This document shows, piece by piece, positions 7,964 through 16,279 of a stretch of 64,000 bases of DNA. The DNA comes from an uncultured Spartobacteria bacterium. GTDB lineage: Bacteria; Verrucomicrobiota; Verrucomicrobiia; Chthoniobacterales; Chthoniobacteraceae. Numbering within the stretch: the first letter of the stretch is position 1; each line of letters begins with the position of its first letter. A program made the translations under genes and the position numbers. The stretch covers positions 1 through 64,000 of the forward strand of contig CAIURC010000107.1 of the NCBI GenBank assembly GCA_903901425.1. Direction: 5' to 3'. The notes under the pieces were generated by a model. That model was not told the DNA's origin. It ran no database searches and saw only the letters and a list, made by a program, of their open reading frames with translations.

Positions 7964-10900
7964 GTGAACGCCCATCCGGCTCCCAATTCCAACTCCATTC
8001 GAGAGAACCGGGTGCTGACCCTGTGGGACCCCAACCGCCCGGACGCCACCCTGAGCCTCCGTTTCCCGCCCCAAGACGAGCCACTCGATTCGGGATCTGG
8101 GATTTCGATGGAAAAATCTTATGTGCTCGGCCCGGTGGTCGCCCGGGGGGGGATGGGGCAGATCTTTTCCGCGTCCGATCCGCTCCTGGAACGGGAGGTG
8201 GCGATCAAGGTGAACACGGCCGCGGATCGGAGCGAGGACCCGCTTTTTTTGAGGGAAGCCCGGGTGCTGGCCCAGTTGGCGCATCCGAACATTGTGCCGA
8301 TCCACGATTTTGGGAAGAACGCGGGAGGCCAGCCGTTCTACTCGATGAAGCTGGTGCGGGGACAAACGCTGAAAGCGTTGCTTGAAGCGGTCCGCGCGGG
8401 AAAGACGCATGTTTCAACGGCAAACTTGCTCCTGATTTTCCGAAAAATTTGTGATGCGGTGGCGTTTGCGCATTCCCGCGGGTTCCTCCACCGCGACTTG
8501 AAGCCCGAGAATGTGATGCTGGGGGAATACGGGGAAGTGCTGGTGATGGACTGGGGATTGGCGCTCAGAATGAATGAGCGGGGGGCGGCCCCGGGCGTCA
8601 CGGAGGGGGAAACTCCACTGATTGAGGGAACTCCGCAGTATATGGCTCCCGAACAGGCGAATGGCGACACGCTGGATGTCCGCTCAGACGTTTACGCGTT
8701 GGGAGCCACACTGTACTCCCTCCTCAGCGGTCAGCTTCCCGTAACCGGCGCTACCCTCGAGGAGATCCTCGGGAAGGTGCGGCGCGGCGATGTGCTGGAC
8801 AAAGATCCAAGCCTTGCTCCGACACGAATCCCTCCAGGGCTGAGGGCGGTTATCACCAAAGCGACGGCGTTCCATCCTTACAACCGCTACCCAGATGTCT
8901 CCGGGCTTTTGGCAGATCTGGACGCGTATCTGGCCGGGTTCGCCACGGAAGCCGAGCATGCCGGGCTTTTTCGGCAGCTCCTGCTTCTGGTCCGGCGGCA
9001 CCGGATTGCGGCAGGATTGACGGCCATACTTCTGCTCACCGCAGCGGGATTCACGCTCAGCCTGATTGCAAGCCAGCGCCAATCCGCCCTGCACGCCCGC
9101 GATGCACAGGCGCAGTCCCAGCGGGCACGGGAAAACGAAAGCCGGGCCATCGGCAACGAGGAGCGTGCACTGGCCAGCGCACGCGCGGCGCGGCAATCGG
9201 CGGCGGAGGCGACACTGGCGCTGGCAGAAGTCGCAGAGGAAGGCGGGCACGGCGGCGAGTTGCAGCGGGCGCTCACGCGGGTCCCGGAAGAGTTCCGGAG
9301 CCAACTCTGGCGGTACATGCACGACCGCCTTGACAAGGCGGAACTCACCTTCCTGGCGAGTCACGCAAACCGGCCGTGGATGACATGCGCCGCCGACGCC
9401 TCCGGCCCGCACCATCTCCTGGCTTTGGATGAGGCCGGCCGCCTCGCATCCCTCGATCTGGTTTCAGGCACCCAGACCACCGTCTGCACCGTGCCCCCCG
9501 AAGGCCTCGAGGATCTCCTAGTCGTCTCGCCCGACGGCTCCCGCGTTGTTTTGGTCCGACTTGCCCCCGAAAATCCGAACACGTTCCGAATCGAGATGCT
9601 GGAACGCGCCACCGGGAAACTGCTCTGGACTCTCGACCTGCCTCGAGGCGAGGAAAGGTTCAAGCCCTCGTTGCCCGTCTTCGACAGAAGCGGTTGCGTC
9701 CTGATCATGAGCTCGCTCAGCGGGGGCGGTGTTTTGGCAGCCCATGCATGGACAGGCACCCTCCTGTGGCATGCCCCCGAGGAAGAACGGGCCACCGCTC
9801 AGTGCGCCGGAAAAACCGCCCAAGTTTTCGTCTACTCCATCCTCCGTGGCTATTCCCGCCGGGACCTGTGGACCGGTGCCGTCCTCCACTCTGCCCCAGA
9901 ACAGAAATTTCCGAGCGGTAATCTTTCAGGCACAAAAGTGTGTTACGACCCCTTCTCGCTGCAACTCTACTTTCAACACCGCGGAGCGATTCAACGGATG
10001 GACGGACGCTCCCTTGAAACCGCCAGCGCATGCCCCCTCCCGGGAGGCGCCCATTTCCTCGGTGACTTCACTCATCTCCCCCGCAGGAACGTTGTGGCGC
10101 TGCTCGTGCGCGAATCCGATGCCTCCTCCCGTTTACAGTTCTGGGATGCTCACAGCGGAACACTTCTTCGGGAGGTGCTCGGGCCCGGGTCGCGAGGAAA
10201 TTCCAACCGCTGGAATCTGTTTTCCACACCCGTCCCCGGCCAGGTCGCGCTGCTCCAAGGGCTCCGGATCAAGACATGGACCCTGCCCCGGGTCTCCCCC
10301 ACATGGCGCGCTTCGGTCGAGCCCGACGACTTTTTCGACTCCTTCGCCTTTCTGCAAGACCCGGATGCCGCCGCGGCCCTCTACCGGAAATGGTCGGGCC
10401 CCAACTGGTATACGGAAATTGGCGTGGTGGACATCCGCCACACCCCATCCGGTGCCCTCTCCGGCCGGTCTCTGAGCCCCAACCCGAACAAAAACAACAC
10501 GCGCGGGACCCTTTCCACCAACCGGGACGGCACCCTACTCGCCACGGTCCGGCACGACCCGGCCCAGAATAGTTTCGTGCTCCGCCTTTTTTCAGGCAGC
10601 CATGCCGAGAACCCGGGCCCCCAACTTCCACTTCCGGACTGGCACCGCGGCAGCGCCCATCTGAACCCCTCCGGCACCCGCGTCTGGCTGGGAACTGCCG
10701 TCTGGGAGGTTGCCTCCGGGAGTCTCCAGAAAATCCAACGCAATGGCCTGCTCCAGCCCCCGGAAAAGGCCCGGGCCCCGCGCTGGCTGGACGACTCACG
10801 CATCCTCGAGATCGCGATGACTGTGGCATCCAACTCCCCGGGAGCGCCCAAACAGGAACGCCAAATCGTTCTTTGGGACGCAGTCTCTGGTGTCCGGATT

Positions 10901-11290
10901 GCCTCTGTGAACGCTCCCACCGCCCGCTGTATTTCGCCCGACCCGGCTGGCAACCAGTTTGCCGAAGGCGGCACGGACCGTCGGGTCCGAATCCGGGACG
11001 GCACTAACCTTGCCCTTCTCAAGGAACTGCGGGTACACGACGGAGCGCTGTCAGCCATTGCATGGCATCCCAATCTGCCCATCGTCGCCACCGCTTCCGA
11101 AGACCGGACCGTCCGGCTTTGGAACGTTCAAACCGAGGAGCAGTTGGAGGAATACGGCGTGTTCCACAGGCTGCCCGACCGCCTCTTCTGGGATCCCTCC
11201 GGAACGCGCCTCGCTGTGCTGAGCCGGGACGGCGAAGCCACCGTGGACATCTTCCGGCCCGCGTGTGTTTTGAAGTCAACCGTCCGGTGA
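7964..11290 (+). CDS. Ser/Thr protein kinase with WD40/propeller C-terminus
   Basis: A membrane-anchored eukaryotic-type kinase of about 1108 residues. The kinase domain spans about residues 50-330: glycine loop ARGGMGQIF, VAIKV with the ATP lysine near residue 82, catalytic HRDLKPEN with Asp near 178, and DWG in place of DFG near 196, followed by YMAPEQ. A transmembrane helix (ILLLTAAGFTLSLIA) near residue 350 is followed by an Ala/Arg-rich coiled coil and about 650 residues of WD40-like repeats, for example EDRTVRLWNVQTEEQLEEY, presumably extracytoplasmic. The track starts at 7859 (GTG); I prefer the GTG at 7964 because third codon positions become strongly G/C only from there. Such kinase-propeller fusions are common in Verrucomicrobiota and Planctomycetes. 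Substrates are unknown. Confidence 0.88.
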   Translation: MNAHPAPNSNSIRENRVLTLWDPNRPDATLSLRFPPQDEPLDSGSGISMEKSYVLGPVVARGGMGQIFSASDPLLEREVAIKVNTAADRSEDPLFLREARVLAQLAHPNIVPIHDFGKNAGGQPFYSMKLVRGQTLKALLEAVRAGKTHVSTANLLLIFRKICDAVAFAHSRGFLHRDLKPENVMLGEYGEVLVMDWGLALRMNERGAAPGVTEGETPLIEGTPQYMAPEQANGDTLDVRSDVYALGATLYSLLSGQLPVTGATLEEILGKVRRGDVLDKDPSLAPTRIPPGLRAVITKATAFHPYNRYPDVSGLLADLDAYLAGFATEAEHAGLFRQLLLLVRRHRIAAGLTAILLLTAAGFTLSLIASQRQSALHARDAQAQSQRARENESRAIGNEERALASARAARQSAAEATLALAEVAEEGGHGGELQRALTRVPEEFRSQLWRYMHDRLDKAELTFLASHANRPWMTCAADASGPHHLLALDEAGRLASLDLVSGTQTTVCTVPPEGLEDLLVVSPDGSRVVLVRLAPENPNTFRIEMLERATGKLLWTLDLPRGEERFKPSLPVFDRSGCVLIMSSLSGGGVLAAHAWTGTLLWHAPEEERATAQCAGKTAQVFVYSILRGYSRRDLWTGAVLHSAPEQKFPSGNLSGTKVCYDPFSLQLYFQHRGAIQRMDGRSLETASACPLPGGAHFLGDFTHLPRRNVVALLVRESDASSRLQFWDAHSGTLLREVLGPGSRGNSNRWNLFSTPVPGQVALLQGLRIKTWTLPRVSPTWRASVEPDDFFDSFAFLQDPDAAAALYRKWSGPNWYTEIGVVDIRHTPSGALSGRSLSPNPNKNNTRGTLSTNRDGTLLATVRHDPAQNSFVLRLFSGSHAENPGPQLPLPDWHRGSAHLNPSGTRVWLGTAVWEVASGSLQKIQRNGLLQPPEKARAPRWLDDSRILEIAMTVASNSPGAPKQERQIVLWDAVSGVRIASVNAPTARCISPDPAGNQFAEGGTDRRVRIRDGTNLALLKELRVHDGALSAIAWHPNLPIVATASEDRTVRLWNVQTEEQLEEYGVFHRLPDRLFWDPSGTRLAVLSRDGEATVDIFRPACVLKSTVR

Positions 11291-11317
11291 AACCGGAGTG
11301 TGCAGGGAAGACAGGTT

Positions 11318-12241
11318 TCAGCGGCCGAACATAGATGCCGGCGAACTGATCGACCCCTCCTCGTTGGCCCCGCGCGGACCGCCAAACCGGATTCCCGCCA
11401 CCACAAAGATTTCGGCCCGTGGGGCAGCATCGGTGCAACCAAAGAGCGGGGCCACGTTGATGAAAGTATCGTTGGTCGGCTTGAAGTTGAAGCTCGGTCC
11501 GATCAGAAACTCGTACTCGGCGCTGCCCCGGCTGGATTTGTCCGTTTTCCGTTCCCAGAGCGTTTCGAGGCCAATGTTCAGCTTGTTGTCCACGAGCGCG
11601 TAACTGAGGGCGCTGGTAGCTGACCACTCCTGTTCTCTGGCGCCACCTGTCTCATTTTCAAACGAGATGTTCGCCGCAAACTGCCAGCGCTTTGCAAAAA
11701 CCTCGCCCATCAAAAGCTTCGCCTCGTACGCGTCCGACGCGTTGTCGTTAAACATCCACTCGAAGTACAGGGTAGGATTCAGCGGGATCTTTCCCCAGTC
11801 CGCCAAAGCATACCGGACCTCCACACTCGAGCCCTTGTAAAAACCACGTCCACCCCCGTCGATTCCATAGTTCTGGTAGAGGTCCAACTGGAACCGGTGC
11901 GGCAACCCAATCTCCACCTCGGTCCGCATCCCATGCTCGACCTCGTTTGACCCCTTCGAAAACTCCGGGGTCCAGAACTGGACGATTTCGACCTGGCCCT
12001 CTGGCCGGACATAAACCCGACTGCTGGTGAAGTTGGGCTGGGTGGTCCAATAAGGCTGGTTGTAAGGCCCCACCGGATCCTGCTGACTGGTGATAGGCCG
12101 GAGGGTTTGCGAGGATCCGGTCACCAGAATCTCCGGGAGCGACTCGCCCCTCGCAGCGGGTGTTTTGGGAACAGGACTCTGGGCGGAGACCGAAAAAACA
12201 GAGGACGCAAGAATCGAGAGGAGGAAGGGTTGGATTTTCAT
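11318..12241 (-). CDS. Outer-membrane beta-barrel protein, probably metal-regulated
   Basis: A 307-residue exported protein: signal peptide MKIQPFLLSILASSVFSVSAQ, a short proline-rich linker, then alternating aromatic/polar strands (for example FQLDLYQNYGIDG and PTLYFEWMFND) that look like a small barrel, ending with FVVAGIRFGG. I do not recognise a specific transporter family. The track starts at 12271; the ATG at 12241 gives the signal peptide and leaves a palindrome just upstream. Two Fur-box-like palindromes precede it, matching those of the TonB-dependent receptor, so metal-limited expression is likely. It is convergent with the kinase gene, with a gap of 27 bases. Confidence 0.75.
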   Translation of the reverse strand: MKIQPFLLSILASSVFSVSAQSPVPKTPAARGESLPEILVTGSSQTLRPITSQQDPVGPYNQPYWTTQPNFTSSRVYVRPEGQVEIVQFWTPEFSKGSNEVEHGMRTEVEIGLPHRFQLDLYQNYGIDGGGRGFYKGSSVEVRYALADWGKIPLNPTLYFEWMFNDNASDAYEAKLLMGEVFAKRWQFAANISFENETGGAREQEWSATSALSYALVDNKLNIGLETLWERKTDKSSRGSAEYEFLIGPSFNFKPTNDTFINVAPLFGCTDAAPRAEIFVVAGIRFGGPRGANEEGSISSPASMFGR

Positions 12242-12247
12242 GCAGTT

Positions 12248-12266
12248 AATGAGACTGAATCCCATT
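12248..12266. promoter_or_regulatory. Fur-box-like palindrome, start-proximal
   Basis: AATGAGACTGAATCCCATT is an imperfect 19-base palindrome with 9-1-9 geometry, six bases upstream of the outer-membrane protein start. Its position relative to the start codon is nearly the same as that of 5361-5377 relative to the receptor start. Confidence 0.45.
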
Positions 12267-12297
12267 ACCAAACAGAAACCGCACCCATCAAGCCTTT

Positions 12298-12314
12298 TTG
12301 AGACCGGGTCTCAA
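12298..12314. promoter_or_regulatory. Fur-box-like palindrome, start-distal
   Basis: TTGAGACCGGGTCTCAA is a perfect 8-1-8 palindrome and the best example of the motif in the window. It lies about 57 bases upstream of the outer-membrane protein start, in the 89-base gap to the 3' end of the CDGSH gene. Confidence 0.6.
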
Positions 12315-12330
12315 TCGCAGCCCTGCCGAC

Positions 12331-12573
12331 TCAGCTCAGCTTTGAATGACTCCCGTCGCAGGTCGCGCCCGCAGCGCTCTTTTTGCAGCCGCAGAAATAC
12401 ACGGTACCCGTCTTTTCCGCCTTGTACGGAACGGGACTAAATCCTGTGCCCTTGTGGCTGCCGTCGCACAACGGCTGGGTGGCGCTGCGGCCGCAGGAAC
12501 ACCAGTAGTAGGTTTTACCGGCTTCAACTTCCGTGGGATACGGTCCGCGCTTGGCAATGATCGGTTCGCTCAT
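12331..12573 (-). CDS. Double CDGSH iron-sulfur protein
   Basis: An 80-residue protein with two CDGSH-type 2Fe-2S sites: WCSCGRSATQPLCDGSHKG and FCGCKKSAAGATCDGSH. Each supplies three cysteines and one histidine, as in the mitoNEET superfamily. Members act in iron or redox homeostasis; a precise bacterial role is not established. The track extends to 12747, but the start at 12573 (MSEPIIAKRGPYP) matches the usual short form of the family and avoids overlap with the divergent gene at 12668. Its 3' end lies next to the Fur-like operator of the outer-membrane protein gene, in keeping with an iron-related neighbourhood. Confidence 0.9.
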   Translation of the reverse strand: MSEPIIAKRGPYPTEVEAGKTYYWCSCGRSATQPLCDGSHKGTGFSPVPYKAEKTGTVYFCGCKKSAAGATCDGSHSKLS

Positions 12574-12667
12574 GCCAACGCCTCTACCCGGGCTTTGCAC
12601 AAAACTCCATCCGGATTGCCCGGTCTCCCGAATAAACCGCAGCTCAGCTCCGTCCAATCCAGCACTT

Positions 12668-13213
12668 ATGCAAAAACTCCTCCTGCTCCTGCTGCTGCTT
12701 GCATCCTCGCTTTCCGCACAAACCTTCGTGTACTCCGGCACCCGCAAGGATTACACGGTCAGCTCGGAGTCCGGCGCCTACGGCTCCAACTCGAAAATTC
12801 TGGCCGTTTCCGATGGCGGGACGAAAGTCACCCTCATCTACTACGGAAAAGCCGGGTCTTACAAATACTACGGGGTGATGGAAACCCACGGGACCCTGCG
12901 TTCCATTCAGACACCGGACGGCCGGTATCAGGCCGTGTATTCGCAGGCGTACTCGGACGAAACCATGGACTACGGGCTGCACCTGCGCGGGCCCTACTCG
13001 AGCCTGGCGCTGAACGGCAGCGTGTTGACCTTTCCCAGATCCTTGGTCGGCACCGAGCGTTATGCCGCCAACGGCATTTCCATCGAAACTGCCTATGCCC
13101 TTTCTTTCGATCGGCGGCGCTCCACGGATGCTTTTCTTTCCGGCAGCTCCCCGGAATCGGTCCGGGACGCCTTTGTCGCGCTTCTCCGTTCCCAAGGATA
13201 CTCCGCCCTTTGA
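12668..13213 (+). CDS. Small secreted protein of unknown function
   Basis: A 181-residue protein with a strongly hydrophobic signal peptide (MQKLLLLLLLLASSLSAQ) and a mature part rich in Tyr, Ser and Gly, with no cysteine and no motif I recognise. The track opens at 12533 in the same frame; the ATG at 12668 is chosen because it begins the signal peptide and does not overlap the divergent CDGSH gene. It is followed by a 123-base gap and the LytS-like kinase on the same strand; whether they share a transcript is unclear. Confidence 0.7.
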   Translation: MQKLLLLLLLLASSLSAQTFVYSGTRKDYTVSSESGAYGSNSKILAVSDGGTKVTLIYYGKAGSYKYYGVMETHGTLRSIQTPDGRYQAVYSQAYSDETMDYGLHLRGPYSSLALNGSVLTFPRSLVGTERYAANGISIETAYALSFDRRRSTDAFLSGSSPESVRDAFVALLRSQGYSAL

Positions 13214-13336
13214 AGTCGGGTCCGCGCATTCCGGCCCCGTCTTTCGTCCATTCAGCCCCTTTTTCCGGCTGTCTGTCCCATCCGGGTTTTCAGGGCGACC
13301 GCTTTCCCATAGGGTTGCGGCCGAACTGGATGCCCG

Positions 13337-14350
13337 ATGCAGACCCCACAAAGCTCCCGCCTCGATTCTGTTGTTAAATCCCTTCAGGAGGGGTTCCACA
13401 AATACGCAGCGTTTGTCGTCGCAATCTCGTGGCGCAAGTTTGCGCTCCTCGCTTTCCTAGCATTGGTGGCCGGAAGCATTCTGGACGATTTCCTGCCAAG
13501 CAGAAGAAGCGCCGAAATGGAGGCCGCGTTTCAGTTCCTTTCGCAGGTGATGGACTCGGGACACGGCACCCCTTCTGGACTCAGCACGCTTCGGCTGGAA
13601 ACGTCTTCCTCTGCGGGAAGCAAGCTGGCTTGGATTGTGGTGATCGGATCGATCGTCCTGAAGGTGTCTGCCCGCGGCAAGGTGGAGGCCGAGGCCGCTG
13701 CCAGCGCGGCCGAAGAAAACGCGGACCGCGAGGCACTCAAGCGTCAAGTGGCAGAAGCCCGCATGGCAGCGATGGAAGCCCAGGTGGAACCCCATTTCCT
13801 GTTCAACACCCTGGCCAGTATCGACCACCTTATTGAGACCGATCCGGCCACCGCCAGCCGGATGCAGAAGCACTTCATTGCATTCCTCCGGGCAACACTT
13901 CCTTCGTTGCGCGAATCCACCCCTGGCTCGATTCAACCCCTTGAACGCGAGATGGAAATCGTACAGCCCTATCTTGAACTCTTCAAGATCCGGATGGGCT
14001 CCCGGCTCCAAACCCGAATCGAAGTGCCCCCTGAACTCCTCCGCGCTGCGTTTCCCCCCATGATGCTTCAGTCCCTCGTGGAAAACGCGATCAAACACGG
14101 CCTTGAACCCAAACCGGAGGGCGGCCAACTCCAAATCGTGGCTCGCTCGGAAAACAACTCCCTGATCTTGGAAGTCACAGACACTGGCCTCGGCTTTGGC
14201 GCGTCCCCGGTGCCAGGGGCTGGAATTGGCCTCAAAAACATCGAGGAACGGCTCCGCCTTCTTTTCGGAGACCGTGCAGGCCTCCAGATCACCACCCCTC
14301 CCACAGCCGGTACCCGCGTGACGCTCCGCCTCCCGCATTCCAGCCTCTGA
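13337..14350 (+). CDS. LytS-type sensor histidine kinase
   Basis: A 337-residue membrane histidine kinase of the His_kinase/LytS group. Two hydrophobic segments (FALLAFLALVAGSIL at about residues 35-50 and KLAWIVVIGSIVLKVSA at about 95-111) flank a short external loop. A coiled linker leads to EPHFLFNTLASI, in which His153 is the phosphorylation site. The ATPase has the N-box LVENAIKHGLEP and the G-box GAGIGLKNIEERL. There is no separate sensor domain, so the membrane part probably senses the signal. The stop is two bases before the start of the LytTR regulator, a standard pair. Confidence 0.92.
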   Translation: MQTPQSSRLDSVVKSLQEGFHKYAAFVVAISWRKFALLAFLALVAGSILDDFLPSRRSAEMEAAFQFLSQVMDSGHGTPSGLSTLRLETSSSAGSKLAWIVVIGSIVLKVSARGKVEAEAAASAAEENADREALKRQVAEARMAAMEAQVEPHFLFNTLASIDHLIETDPATASRMQKHFIAFLRATLPSLRESTPGSIQPLEREMEIVQPYLELFKIRMGSRLQTRIEVPPELLRAAFPPMMLQSLVENAIKHGLEPKPEGGQLQIVARSENNSLILEVTDTGLGFGASPVPGAGIGLKNIEERLRLLFGDRAGLQITTPPTAGTRVTLRLPHSSL

Positions 14351-14352
14351 TC

Positions 14353-15132
14353 ATGCCCACCGTTCTCATTGCGGATGACGAAACCCTGCTCCGGGACCAG
14401 CTCAGGGCACGCTTCGCGGAGTCCTGTCCCGGTCTGGTCCTTTTGGCTGAAGCCCGGAACGGGCCGGAAGCCGTCGAACTGGCAACTCAGCACAAGCCCG
14501 AGGTGGTGTTTCTCGACATCCGGATGCCCGGAATCACGGGAGTTGAAGCGGCCCGGCAAATTCTCCACCACCAGCGGAGCGCCGGCCCCGCATGGCCCAA
14601 GTGTGAACTGGTATTTGTCACCGCCTACGACCAGTACGCTCTCGATGCCTTTGCACATGGCGCCCTGGATTACCTCCTCAAACCCGTCGCCGCGGAACGC
14701 CTCCGGCTCACTTGGGATCGCGTCCTGCAACGCCTCGAGGCTCGCCCCCACCATGGACAGCTCGAAAAAATCGAGGCACTCGCAACGCAAATGTCCAGCC
14801 GCCCCAGATTCCTCAAATGGATCCCCGCAGCCACAGGGGCGACACTCCAAATGTGGCCCGTGGAACAGGTGCTGTTTTTTGTCGCCGAGGACAAGTACAC
14901 CCGGGCCGCCACCGCCGAAAGCCAAGCGCTCCTCCGCAAATCGATCCGGGAGCTTCTGGCGGAACTGGACCCGGATCTCTTCTGGCAGATCCACCGGAGC
15001 ACACTCATCAACATCCGGGCGTTGGACAGGGTGCACCGATCGCTGACAGGGGCACTGACCGTCACGCTGCGCGGCTCCACCGAACGTTTCGAAGTCAGCC
15101 GCGCGCACGCGGCCCGGTTCAAATCCTTTTAA
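14353..15132 (+). CDS. LytR/AlgR-type response regulator (LytTR domain)
   Basis: A 259-residue response regulator. The receiver domain has the acidic pair IADDE, the phosphoacceptor Asp55 in VVFLDIRMPG, and a conserved lysine in LLKPV. The C-terminal half is a LytTR DNA-binding domain, recognisable from VLFFVAEDKYTRA and FWQIHRSTLINI. It is the partner of the upstream LytS-like kinase. LytTR regulators bind paired direct repeats; I could not identify a target site in the window. Confidence 0.93.
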   Translation: MPTVLIADDETLLRDQLRARFAESCPGLVLLAEARNGPEAVELATQHKPEVVFLDIRMPGITGVEAARQILHHQRSAGPAWPKCELVFVTAYDQYALDAFAHGALDYLLKPVAAERLRLTWDRVLQRLEARPHHGQLEKIEALATQMSSRPRFLKWIPAATGATLQMWPVEQVLFFVAEDKYTRAATAESQALLRKSIRELLAELDPDLFWQIHRSTLINIRALDRVHRSLTGALTVTLRGSTERFEVSRAHAARFKSF

Positions 15133-15136
15133 CCCT

Positions 15137-15559
15137 ATGCGCTTCCGCTTTCCTCCCCTCGCTATTTTTCTGCTGCTCCTCGGCATGTGGCCATGGCTCC
15201 GCATCGCCCACGAAACCCAACCCACGACGAAGACCATTCAAATCCAGAAAGGCCCCGCAGCGGGACCGCTGACCACCGAGGAACGCCCCATTCAGGTCGA
15301 AAGCCACAGCCACCGCCTCCAGATCGGGTTCCCGTTCAAACCTGCGTTCCACGCCGATTACACCCGGACCCTCGAAAAACCTGTGCCCAAGGCAATCGAA
15401 CCCTCCTACACCACCGAGGAAACCACCGGCTTCTTTGTGATTACTGACCCGCTCGGGCTGCTCCTCAGCGGTCTGTGTGTAGCAGGCGCCGCCGTCCTTT
15501 TTTTCAACCACCTTGCGGCCGCGAAAAAATCTGAACCCGCCTCGACTCCGCCGCGGTAA
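15137..15559 (+). CDS. Small two-helix membrane protein next to LytS/LytR
   Basis: A 140-residue protein beginning four bases after the LytTR regulator and therefore probably in its operon. An N-terminal hydrophobic helix (LAIFLLLLGMWPWLRIA) and a C-terminal one (LLLSGLCVAGAAVLFF) bracket about 75 polar residues, presumably extracytoplasmic. I recognise no family. Its position suggests an accessory or output role for the LytSR pair, which is inference. Confidence 0.65.
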   Translation: MRFRFPPLAIFLLLLGMWPWLRIAHETQPTTKTIQIQKGPAAGPLTTEERPIQVESHSHRLQIGFPFKPAFHADYTRTLEKPVPKAIEPSYTTEETTGFFVITDPLGLLLSGLCVAGAAVLFFNHLAAAKKSEPASTPPR

Positions 15560-15640
15560 AGCACGTTTGCAGTCCTTTCTGGACAGTACTCTTGCCCCGC
15601 CAAACCAGGGGACTGGATCAACACCTCCAGCTCCGGCAGC

Positions 15641-16159
15641 TCACTCCAGACGGACCAGTTTTGTTTTCCATTCCGCCGGGATTTCATTCAACGCCATGAT
15701 CCGGAGCGCACGTTCCGTTGAAGTTACTCCCGTGGTTTTGGTGAGATTCACCGTGGCATCCTCGGGCAGCCGGAACATGGCCCCGGTAGCAGGATCCACA
15801 ACGAGCAAGCCGACCAACCCTCCGAACAAAAGATTGCCCACATACCATCCGTTCAAGCCCGCGGACACGGTGCCTTTTGTGGCCGTGTACCCGGCCATCT
15901 TTACCTCAAACTCGTACCGGGCTGCCGAAAAATATCCGCTGGATGCCGGAAGCGTGAGAGTTGTCGGCGTGATGCTCCGGTGGATCTCCCGCCCGCTCTT
16001 GTCCGAAATCACGATTTCGGCGCCCTTGGGATTGCTGCTGAACGTCACGGGCCAGTCCGACTTGCTCACAATGCTGGCGCATCCTGCAGTCAGAAGTGCT
16101 GAAACAGCACATCCCATGGCTCCCCATTCTTTTCCAGTCCACACTCGGTTCATTTTCAT
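15641..16159 (-). CDS. PEGA-like domain lipoprotein
   Basis: A 172-residue protein with a lipobox (LLTAGC) near residue 27, so it is probably a lipid-anchored envelope protein. The mature part begins with a PEGA-like segment (FSSNPKGAEIVISDKSG, then a strand-rich YEFEVKMAGY) followed by a glycine-rich hydrophobic region (GNLLFGGLVGLLVVDPATGAM), a pattern common in lipoproteins of unknown function. The track starts at 16228; the ATG at 16159 gives a normal lipoprotein signal. It is convergent with the LytSR operon. Confidence 0.75.
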   Translation of the reverse strand: MKMNRVWTGKEWGAMGCAVSALLTAGCASIVSKSDWPVTFSSNPKGAEIVISDKSGREIHRSITPTTLTLPASSGYFSAARYEFEVKMAGYTATKGTVSAGLNGWYVGNLLFGGLVGLLVVDPATGAMFRLPEDATVNLTKTTGVTSTERALRIMALNEIPAEWKTKLVRLE

Positions 16160-16279
16160 CGCGATTTCTCTATTTGTGAAAGTAAGGCGGCACGGTTTAA
16201 ACGCCTGCCCATCTCCTGCCAAGCCCAACCCAACCCGTTTCCATGCGCCGGAGCCGGAACCGGACGCTGGCAGGATACT

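Noticed and set aside
8549-8557. DWG instead of DFG in the Ser/Thr kinase, suggesting a pseudokinase
   Set aside because: The metal-binding Asp, the ATP lysine and HRDLKPEN are intact, and DWG is frequent in kinases of this phylum, so activity is likely.
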